From Corallochytrium limacisporum (lineage: Eukaryota; Opisthokonta), in assembly GCA_002811645.1 (NCBI GenBank), contig PDIP01000086.1, positions 9,214 to 41,001 on the forward strand: 31,788 nt of DNA, in the 5' to 3' direction. The translations under genes and the position numbers were made by a program. Within the stretch, counting starts at the first letter, position 1; the number at the start of each line of letters is the position of its first letter. Of the stretch, positions 16,400 to 24,278 are shown in pieces. The notes beneath the pieces are model-generated. The model worked only from the letters and a program-made list of their open reading frames with translations, was not told where the DNA came from and did not search any database.

Positions 16400-17815
16400 A
16401 TGGGTCTTCCAGGTTATGCTTGGGTCACGATCGGTGTTGGAGGTGCCCTCCTCCTGTTGCATCTAGTCGGTGACAGTTACAAGTGGCGCAATGCTCCTCA
16501 TCGCCACATAAAGACTAGCGCTCTTGTCAAGGAGTTTCAACCCCTTGTCGATCTCTTTGAGAGGCGCATACGGTCTGGAGAGGACCTCGGTGGTAGCTTG
16601 GCCGTATGGATTGATGGAAAGCCGGTAGTCAGTGTCTCTGGCGGATCTGCGGGCTCTGAACAAGATGCCCGCGAAGTTCTTCCTGACTCTTTGAGTATTT
16701 GCTTCAGCACCACAAAGACTCAGGAGTCCCTAGTTATTGCCATGTTGGTGGATCGGGGATATTTAGACTATGATCAACCGATCGCGAAGTATTGGCCAGA
16801 ATTCGCGCAAAACGGAAAGGAGAAGATAACAGTCCGTGATCTTATGCGCCACGAGGCTTGCCTGAACTTTGTTGATGAAATGTACACCCCTGAGCATTGT
16901 TTGCCAGAGAATCGTGAGAAGCTCGCAAACTACTTGGAACGCCAATGTGCGAGGATGGCGCCGGGTCAGAAGGACAAACTTGCCTATCATGCGATCAGCC
17001 GTGGACTATTTGCATCCGTCTTGTGCGAAAAAGTGGATCCCAAGGGGCGTTCAATGGGGACCTTTTACAAAGAAGAAGTCGCTGATAAGCTTGGTATTGA
17101 TTTCCATTTCCCCGTGCCTAACGAACACGAACACAGAATAATCGCTATGCAACCGCAACCTCAATGGTTCCAAACATTCAACATTTTGCCTCACCTCCTT
17201 CTCCCGAACTGGCTATGCAACATACTGTTCCGAGAGTCTCTGGAAAGGAGTGATGTTCACATGTTGACGAGTGTGATGAGGAAGGGAAGCCATACGCATA
17301 CGTCTTTCATGAGCCAAATTGATGAGGGCACGGGACAACCGGCAAAAGATGTGGATCCCCGTCAGATGTCTACCCCACGGTACTATCGAGGAGAGTGGCC
17401 AAGCAGTCATGGATTCGGTAACGCAAATGCCCTGGCAAAGGTAGCAAACGCTCTTGCTTGTGGTGGACAGCTCAACGGGATTCGCATTATCTCGGAGAGA
17501 ACGCTGGAAAGAGCAAACAAACATACTGGGCCGAATTTCTGTGACGTTATGAAGCGAAACATTGTCTTCTGTGATGCTGGATGGTGTCACTTTGACATGA
17601 AGCACCAGGGGGTTCAACGAGGCACAGGGTGGGTTGGATTTGGTGGCGTTTGGGTAATCTGGGACCCGCAAACACGGATGTCTTTCTCCTACGTACCCAT
17701 GTCGGCCAATTCAAGTGCGTACGACTATCGCGGAAGGTCCCTGCTGAACATGACCTTCCAGATCCTGAGTGAAGGCCAATACGGGCTTGAAACCCACCCT
17801 GGAAAGATGGTCTGA
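16400..17815 (+). CDS. Membrane-anchored beta-lactamase-fold serine hydrolase (class C/esterase EstB-like, LACTB-related)
   Basis: The 471-aa protein starts at the first ATG; the frame above it opens only with GTG. An N-terminal hydrophobic segment (WVTIGVGGALLLLHLVG, about 8-24) would anchor it or act as a signal. The serine hydrolase signature SxxK is CFSTTK, with Ser103 and Lys106. The second motif is Tyr196 in LAYHAISRG, the YxA/S form seen in esterase-type members rather than YxN. SSHGFGNANALAKVANALACGG matches the usual late helix. The third motif, normally HTG or KTG, appears as GWVGFGG, so it is degenerate. I infer an esterase or peptidase rather than an antibiotic-resistance enzyme; the substrate is unknown. 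A decayed copy of this gene lies directly downstream. AATAAA at 17840 lies 25 nt after the stop. Confidence 0.85.
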   Translation: MGLPGYAWVTIGVGGALLLLHLVGDSYKWRNAPHRHIKTSALVKEFQPLVDLFERRIRSGEDLGGSLAVWIDGKPVVSVSGGSAGSEQDAREVLPDSLSICFSTTKTQESLVIAMLVDRGYLDYDQPIAKYWPEFAQNGKEKITVRDLMRHEACLNFVDEMYTPEHCLPENREKLANYLERQCARMAPGQKDKLAYHAISRGLFASVLCEKVDPKGRSMGTFYKEEVADKLGIDFHFPVPNEHEHRIIAMQPQPQWFQTFNILPHLLLPNWLCNILFRESLERSDVHMLTSVMRKGSHTHTSFMSQIDEGTGQPAKDVDPRQMSTPRYYRGEWPSSHGFGNANALAKVANALACGGQLNGIRIISERTLERANKHTGPNFCDVMKRNIVFCDAGWCHFDMKHQGVQRGTGWVGFGGVWVIWDPQTRMSFSYVPMSANSSAYDYRGRSLLNMTFQILSEGQYGLETHPGKMV

Positions 17816-18124
17816 ATCCCTGTGGGACTGGTGTTGGACAATAAAACGACTCGGATTCATGTTTCTTCCCAGTTTTCGCCATAGTGCCCGCTGTGCAAGC
17901 ATTCGCAGAGGTATCCTAAAAGAGGGGCAAGAGTTAGGACACCGTACTTCGGTTGTTGGGTGGATCGGGATAAAGGTTGTGATTCAGATGTTCCCACGTT
18001 TAAACACGACCGAATCCAACAAAGGTATTAAACGACACGAATACTGCAAAATAAGCGTCAGGTTCATAGAATTTGCAAGGTGGATGTTTAGCTTCGCAGG
18101 TAATATGATCGTCAAGTTGCCATC
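17816..18124. other. Intergenic between the hydrolase gene and its pseudogene
   Basis: The stretch holds the hydrolase 3' UTR, with AATAAA at 17840-17845. No gene is seen. A plus-strand frame overlapping the end of the hydrolase (17769-18221) is out of frame with both copies. Confidence 0.5.
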
Positions 18125-18793
18125 GCTTTTGGCTTCAGCGATGTGGGAATGTTCTGGATACTCCGCGTTGTCGGCAATTCACCCAAGTGGAAGAAAGCAT
18201 CTCATTATGATGTCACTGTAACCGAATTGGTTCGATGTATAAGCCAGTTTACGACGAGTTTGCGCGGAAACTAAAATCTGGAGAAGACCTCGGTGGGACC
18301 GTGTGGATTGATGGAAAGTGTGTACTGGAAGTCACTGGGGATTCGAGTGGCCCTGAGCCACACGCAAAGAAGATACACAATAATCATCTGACCCCTGTGT
18401 TTGGTTGTACCAAGGTAGTTGAGAGTTTACCTATCGCCATGCTTGTAGACAGAGGCTAGAGCAAGGATGAAGATCATATGGCGAAGAATTGGTTGGCGCT
18501 TGGTCAGAAAGGTATGGCGGACATCACCATCGCGGATCTGGCGCGGCTAGCTGTCCTGGAAGCACTGGTACCTGTGCAATTTACTCATGCAGAGAAAGTA
18601 AGTCTTGAGGCGGATCATTTGACTAAATAAGAACTGTATTTGGAGGGCACCCGGTCAAAGACGGTGTACCATGGGGTCACTTGTGGATTGTACACCTCAG
18701 AACTATGTAGCCGAGTAGATCCTAAGGAGCATAATAGAATTTGCCTTCGTGCCGAACGCCGCCGTGACCAACTGTTGGCAATGTCGTCTGCCA
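18125..18793 (+). pseudogene. Decayed tandem copy of the beta-lactamase-fold hydrolase
   Basis: Colinear remnants of the upstream hydrolase can be followed across several frames. WILRVVGNSPKWKKASHYDV (from 18155) mirrors LHLVGDSYKWRNAPHRHI. After a frameshift near 18230, FARKLKSGEDLGGTVWIDGK mirrors FERRIRSGEDLGG...VWIDGK. VFGCTKVVESLPIAMLVDRG mirrors CFSTTKTQESLVIAMLVDRG, with the catalytic Ser replaced by Gly. In-frame stops occur at 18457-18459 and 18628-18630. VYHGVTCGLYTSELCSRVDP mirrors the YHA motif region. A further frameshift follows FAFVPN near 18750, before a DQLLAM remnant. The C-terminal third of the family cannot be recognised. It cannot encode an active enzyme, so it is a dead duplicate. 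Confidence 0.88.
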
Positions 18794-19388
18794 TCGCTCA
18801 TGGACGAGATAAGAACAATAGAGTAAAGCGATTTGCATACCTTGCGTTGTTGAGAAACAGGACGCTCATGTAGTTGACTGTTGCATTACGAACGGTCCTT
18901 GTGGAGACTCCAAAGGATGAGCTCTGGTCGGCTATAGCCAATGTATTGGACGACAGAATCGCCGAGCTTGTCTCACCACAACCTCCCCCCCTTTTGCTTA
19001 GCCGGAAGGGCCAACGGCTAGCCGCGAACCCGTCACATAGCCAGGGATGGCACAGCTATGACCTGGCAATACAGGCGGGATGGGAAACGAGTAACTGTTC
19101 CATTCGACAGTCGCTGGAATGTTCAACTTGAACTCTTTACATAAAATGTTGGTTTCAGGTTTCAAATTTGCTATTTGGTCAATTGCGACGAGATTGCGGT
19201 ATTTGAAACGTAGGAATTTGTGAGTTTCGTTAATGTCCGTTATTGTCTGTTATTGGAGTAGCTGACGTTAGTTTCATTCCGCAATGACAATCTTTGAGAC
19301 TTGGCGACTGTCTACATCGGGAGAGACTGTTTCGCATGATATGAACAGGAGATTTGGGAACTGATCTTGTTGTAACAGACCATCAAGG
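18794..19388. other. Intergenic, possibly eroded 3' part of the hydrolase pseudogene
   Basis: No reading frame here resembles the C-terminal part of the hydrolase. An 85-codon frame at 18874-19131 lacks an ATG start. A 10-bp tandem pair, GTCCGTTATT and GTCTGTTATT, lies at 19235-19254. The promoter of the thioredoxin-fold gene must be at the right end. Confidence 0.45.
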
Positions 19389-20174
19389 ATGCGTCTTAAC
19401 GTGAGCCAAGGTGCTGTCCTACTACTGGCTGGTGGTCTCAGTTCCGCTACAATCCTACCAGAACCAGTATGTAGGAGCAAACCCAGTGTAGACGTTTGGA
19501 AAGACGTTACGGGCGCACCCGTGCATGTTACACTGCCTGAGACCGAAAATGATGTATTGCCTCGTGATCAGGACTTCCACGGAACAGAAGTGTACTATGT
19601 AAGCACAGAGGAAATTGAGCGCTTTGTAGAATCAGCCGCGGCCTTGGGCTCAACTTTTGTATCACTTATACTATTCTTTTCATCGTCTTGCCCGCATAGC
19701 TATGAATTTGCCCCTGACTATGAGCGGCTGTCAGCGATATACCCACAAATTCCTATGCTGTCAACAGATGTACATGGAGACGGATCCTTGGCTGCCCACA
19801 ACTTCGCCGTGGCATCTTTCCCAGTGATGTATCTCTTTAGAGGTGACAAACCCAGAGATATCTACCACGGAGATCGTACTCTGGAAAGCATTGATGAATG
19901 GCTATCCAGTCATGTGGAATATAAGAAGTCGTTGTCTCTCAAGGCAGCAAAGATGCTGATGATTGAACAACCATGGGAGCCATCTAACGCTCCGAACATG
20001 ATATTTTACTGTGCGACGGCATACTTCACGGTGGAACTAGTGTGGCTGTGTCGTCGTCGAATTGCAGCATTTGTTTACGCATTCAAGAATCTCATTCCTG
20101 GATTGAAACCCAACATTGTACATGATGGAGATGCCCTACGACCCGGGCAATCCAGTCACATTAAGAACGATTAA
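19389..20174 (+). CDS. Single-cysteine thioredoxin-fold membrane protein (APR-like/TXNDC15-like)
   Basis: The 261-aa protein has an N-terminal hydrophobic signal (residues about 9-22), a luminal lead, one thioredoxin domain (about 85-176) and a transmembrane helix (about 203-221) followed by a basic stretch. The active-site position reads SSSCPHSYEFAP, so Cys101-Pro-His-Ser104 replaces CxxC. The second Cys is lost, as in plant APR-like proteins and animal TXNDC15. The cis-Pro loop is intact (Val-Ala-Ser-Phe-Pro145). YERLSAIYPQIPML resembles the APR-like family. A CxxS site can form mixed disulfides but not complete a dithiol cycle, so a chaperone or thiol-trapping role in the ER is likely. 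Topology and exact family are inferred. Confidence 0.75.
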   Translation: MRLNVSQGAVLLLAGGLSSATILPEPVCRSKPSVDVWKDVTGAPVHVTLPETENDVLPRDQDFHGTEVYYVSTEEIERFVESAAALGSTFVSLILFFSSSCPHSYEFAPDYERLSAIYPQIPMLSTDVHGDGSLAAHNFAVASFPVMYLFRGDKPRDIYHGDRTLESIDEWLSSHVEYKKSLSLKAAKMLMIEQPWEPSNAPNMIFYCATAYFTVELVWLCRRRIAAFVYAFKNLIPGLKPNIVHDGDALRPGQSSHIKND

Positions 20175-22180
20175 ACTCTTCTCGGAGAGCTCCTAACACA
20201 TTGCAACCATTGTATCTGACCACCATGCTTCTGATTCATTCGCTAGCCCATTGGTTCGCGGTGGACAAGCCGGTGTCAGTTACACTCGCCTGCTGGATGG
20301 GCCGAATGTGTCATGCATCTGCGTGCAGTTGCAAAGCGGTTCGATCGCGTCCAGGTTAGGTCCCCTGCTGCTCTTCCAGGGGTCTCCCAGCATGCAGCCC
20401 TACCACTCTGGTACACACATGGTGTCACACATATGAATATGCTTGCTGCGGCGATAAGGGCTCTGGCATTCCTTTCGATTGCCACAAGCGTATCTATACT
20501 CCGCATGTGCCGGACCTTCACGGATCCGCACCAGAGTGATTCTTGCCCGGTGAGCGATCCCCTAATCAAGGGCAAAGAAAAGGGAGAGAACGGGAAATAG
20601 TCAAATCTACGTCACCACAGCGAAAGCGACAGGAAATCACACTCTTGCAAGAAGGGTGAAGGAACTGCGCTGCGACCAATGGACAAACCACCCCAATGAA
20701 TTAAGTATGAAGATGGTTTAGGGACCCGAACCAGTGTGGAGAGAGCCTTGGAGAGACCTGCGGGCCTTCGGCTCTACTTAGTTTTGTACCAGTGTTTGCA
20801 TTTTTCTCTCCTCATAGTATGATATAACCATCCTTGAGATCACAGGAGCAGAAAGAACAATGCAATACAATTATCGTACTGAGGTCACTCGAATTGCTCC
20901 AACCCAAAATTGTGGATTGTCCGGTGTGTTTAGGTGCTCTGCGGTGTTTCGTATTTGGCTTAATTAGAGATATTATACATCTGTTGCAATAGTATCTACT
21001 CCGTGAAAAGGTGGAGCCGTTCTAGACAGAATCTACTGAGTGGCATTCAAGACTCGACTTCAACAAATGGAACAACAATGGTGTGCGGTATCGTTTTTCT
21101 CACCTTTGAGTAGCGTGGCGTTGTCTGCTCGACAATGAGTTTGATTATGAGTCGTTATGGAGAGGCGAATACGACGTCTTGAGACTCCCTGCCCCCTGGT
21201 TGCAAATCCTGGGAAGGGAGGGGGGAGGAGCGGTGTGTTGTGTACGCGGTCGCCTATGTTTCGCATACTGCCATTGGTGATTGGAACTTTCTTTGCCAAC
21301 AGTCTTGACAATATATGTGCCGTTCATAGATCAGTGTAAGCACAACATAAAACTTTCTACAGTTTGTGCTACATGTTCCTCCAGCTGGCATGCGCAGGAC
21401 TGGAATGCATGTACTGCCACGATTCCCTGGAGCAATGACCAAGAGAAATCGCCCGCGAGCGCAGTCTGAAATGCCTGTCATTCTCTTCCCTCTCCAGGAA
21501 CACGTTTGGTGACACACTGGTTCAGGGATGACTACAATTCGGATGATTCCCAGGACGCTGGAGACTACGACACAATAGGCTGGAATATTGAAGTCCCCGG
21601 GCGTTTAATGCGATCCTGGTTCCCTGGTTTCCACCTACAGTGTTTTCCTGGTGCCGCTGCCTCCTGCGACCGGCAGAAAATTGTTCATATGCGGACTCAT
21701 TCCCGGGAGATAGTGCACACACCCTCTATAGCCGGAAACTGATTATACACTGTATTCGCTAGAATGACGGGTGCACATCATGTCGGTCCGGGCGAGGGAG
21801 ATTCCGTGTTCCGGCCTGACCCGAGTTTATTCCAAAGTTCTGTAGTGCCTGACTGTCCAGATATTAATGTTGCAAAATACTGTGGAACCCGTACGATTTA
21901 CGGGACCACTAGTAGGATTTTTGAGCGTCACAACAGAAACGTGTATTTAAAGTCTCATCGATATAGTTTCAATAATTTCATCACACACTTGAAGCAGTCA
22001 TACATTAGGTGCGGGTGCATACCCGGAACCTCCACGAGATTCAAACAGCCTTTTACAGTTACGCACGTACACATCTTAAAATTGGAACTTGACCAACAGT
22101 AGTGTGGGATTGTTGTAAAGAGGCGGGACTGAAGTTTCCGAGAACAAATGGATTTGTAACCAGTTTCCACATCTGCAATA
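20175..22180. other. 2-kb intergenic region without a convincing gene
   Basis: This is the longest gene-free stretch. Short ATG frames (20313-20600; 21764-22102) have no known motif. A short hairpin (AGAGCC ... GGCTCT) lies at about 20738-20774, and CCCCTG/CAGGGG form a hairpin near 20361-20382. A TATTTAA at about 21944 could serve the SH3 gene, 230 bp before its ATG. No tRNA, 5S or snRNA could be built. It may hold an unrecognised noncoding RNA. Confidence 0.4.
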
Positions 22181-24208
22181 ATGTCCGCAGAAGTCCTTCT
22201 TGTCGAAGCCTTGTATGACTTTGACGCAGAGTCCGCCGGTCTGGGGGACCAGTCTTTAAGTTTCAGGTACGGGGATGAGTTTGTGTGTCTGGAAAAGACC
22301 AGTGCGGACTGGTGGCGAGTGCTGGATATTCGTGCCCATCCTCCGCAGGTCGGATACGTGCCGGCTACGTATGTCCAGGATAAACAGAAATTAGACGAAA
22401 CCAGTTCCCAGCCAGGTCATAGCAGTGCAACAGCATCCTCTTATACAGAGGACCGTCCGGCACAGTTTCGTCATGAGAACATCTACGATATTAATGACAG
22501 TTTTGATGACCACAAGACTGGAAACGCCAGCGGGAGTGTTTTTGAAATGCACAAACCGTCAGACATTGAAGGATTTGACCAGTACGAAATGATCGACGCA
22601 ATCCGTTTATATGTGGAAGCCAACAAGATCGTTAGCGAAGCACAAGTCAGTTCAAGTATACATGGGTCAGACCACGACAGTGCGACTGGAATACAGACCC
22701 GTCCCGCAACGGTGTATAAGAAGCCAGAGCTGAAGAACAAATTTGAAGAAAACATCTACGAGGACATTGAGACAGTCATCAGAAAGGGTGCACCGAAGCA
22801 GCATGCGCCTGTCGCTCCGGCAAGGCCCACACGAAATAAGAGCAAAGGTACTGGTCGTGCCAGAAGGGTAGCAAGTCAGGAGAAACTCATGAGCGCTCAG
22901 AGCGACCGAACGAGCGATACGAACATAGCTGCAGCTGCCCTGGCAGGTGAGAGCACCGAGGTGGGTACGGGGTATGCCATGCGAGACCAAGAGGTAGTAC
23001 CGGCTAGTGCACCGGCCACTGTTGAGGAACAACGGATGTCCTTGAGTAGGAGTTCGAGTATCCAAACAAGGCCGTTACCGGTACCCACCCCACAGAGTGC
23101 AGGGGCAGTCGAGGAGGAGCCCACCTCAGGACCTGCCAGACCGAGCCGGCCAAGTCGGAATCCCAGCAGTCGCAGCAATCTTCGGGCAACAGGGAGCAAT
23201 GCAGGCAGCAATGAAAGTGTTAGGTCAGGAATACAGAGCAACGGGGGGCCCACGTCACCACGATCCGCAAGTACTACCAGCCTCAGCCAGCAGATGGCCA
23301 ATGTGCGCAAGCAATATCAAGGAAATGGGAACAAGAGTAGCTTTGCCAATTTGAAAAGTGAACCTGCAGCGCATCCAATGGCCGTGAAACGCCAGTCTTC
23401 GTTGCTTAGGCATACCTCTGGGGGAACGGGAGATTCCGTCCTGGCGCCAGCAGCAGTGACCAAACAGCAGAGAGCAACTGCGGATGGCGATGTTACCAAT
23501 GGTCCTTCTCGGCCGTCGCGGCCTAGTCGGCCGACTCGGGGCACTACCCCGCGGCCGACAGCTAGCACTGGCGATGCTCAGAGTTCTCCAAGTGTGGTCA
23601 GCAGCGTCGTGTCAACACCACGTACAGAAGGCGGGAATCGTCCAGCGCGGCCACCACCGAGGGCACCAGGGCAAAGCGGTGGTCCCGTTCCTCCACCAGT
23701 CTCAGCGTCTAGTAGCCTCGGAGGCCTTACAGCGCGTAGTCAAGCGTCAATTAGTGTGGCTGACAGTCGAAGCCGTGCAATTCTCGAGGGGGACGACAGC
23801 GATCTCAGCTCGTCTGCAGCATACGGCAGCACCAGCTCGAGTACTACGGGATTGCACAGAGCTACGGTTGGGGCCAGTGGCATTTCGGCGAACAATGGAC
23901 ATTTTTCTTCAAACACGTCGGATATCATTTTCGATGTACGACCCAAAACAAAAAAGGGCTTTTTTGGCACTAGGAAGAAGAAGAAGGCAAATTCCAGCTT
24001 TGAAAACTTCCCCAGTGACCACGACGTCATCCAAGCCAAGGTGTATCGGGACACCATCAGGTCACAACAGGCTGGTACTCCTGTGCCACACTCTCCTAGC
24101 GATGGCGGTGGATCGTCGCCGGTGTCCTCTCTATCTGCCAACAATACTCCACGTGGGAGCATGGGAGCGGATCCTGTGGGTCGCAAGAATAGCCGTCGCA
24201 AGAAATAG
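22181..24208 (+). CDS. SH3-domain adaptor protein with Pro/Arg-rich tail
   Basis: The 675-aa product has one N-terminal SH3 domain, residues about 5-66. It shows ALYDF at 10-14, the paired Trp at 44-45 (SADWWRV) and GYVPATYV at 58-65, the elements that form the PxxP groove. The remainder is Ser/Pro/Arg-rich and probably disordered. It contains at least six class II SH3 ligands (PxxPxR), such as PARPTR, PARPSR and PSRPSRPSRPTR, and a polyproline stretch. Two tyrosine motifs (NIYDIND, NIYEDIE) lie in the first third. A basic block (TKKGFFGTRKKKKA) and the Lys/Arg C-terminus (KNSRRKK) could bind membranes. I infer a cytoskeleton or endocytosis adaptor; the exact function is unknown. It converges on aconitase with only 70 bp between the stops. 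Confidence 0.8.
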   Translation: MSAEVLLVEALYDFDAESAGLGDQSLSFRYGDEFVCLEKTSADWWRVLDIRAHPPQVGYVPATYVQDKQKLDETSSQPGHSSATASSYTEDRPAQFRHENIYDINDSFDDHKTGNASGSVFEMHKPSDIEGFDQYEMIDAIRLYVEANKIVSEAQVSSSIHGSDHDSATGIQTRPATVYKKPELKNKFEENIYEDIETVIRKGAPKQHAPVAPARPTRNKSKGTGRARRVASQEKLMSAQSDRTSDTNIAAAALAGESTEVGTGYAMRDQEVVPASAPATVEEQRMSLSRSSSIQTRPLPVPTPQSAGAVEEEPTSGPARPSRPSRNPSSRSNLRATGSNAGSNESVRSGIQSNGGPTSPRSASTTSLSQQMANVRKQYQGNGNKSSFANLKSEPAAHPMAVKRQSSLLRHTSGGTGDSVLAPAAVTKQQRATADGDVTNGPSRPSRPSRPTRGTTPRPTASTGDAQSSPSVVSSVVSTPRTEGGNRPARPPPRAPGQSGGPVPPPVSASSSLGGLTARSQASISVADSRSRAILEGDDSDLSSSAAYGSTSSSTTGLHRATVGASGISANNGHFSSNTSDIIFDVRPKTKKGFFGTRKKKKANSSFENFPSDHDVIQAKVYRDTIRSQQAGTPVPHSPSDGGGSSPVSSLSANNTPRGSMGADPVGRKNSRRKK

Positions 24209-24278
24209 CATGGACAATAGTACGCATTGTCAGACACTACTGCACCTGGTCGTTTGCTAGATTTAAGTATGACACTTT

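Noticed and set aside
20334-20352. B-box-like GGTTCGATCGC
   Set aside because: The T stem pairs poorly, and no A box or acceptor stem lies upstream.
20355-20385. Possible SRP RNA helix 8 (GGAAGAGCAGC on the minus strand)
   Set aside because: The asymmetric loop partner and the GNRA cap are missing. Only a simple CCCCTG/CAGGGG hairpin remains.
22048-22056. U5 snRNA loop I sequence GCCTTTTAC
   Set aside because: The flanks are not complementary, and there is no Sm site or 3' hairpin.
21764-22102. 112-codon frame just before the SH3 gene
   Set aside because: It has no motif, lies where the SH3 promoter and leader should be, and shows a composition typical of noncoding DNA.
23484-24260. 258-codon frame overlapping the SH3 gene
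   Set aside because: It is in an alternate frame of the low-complexity tail and has no domain.
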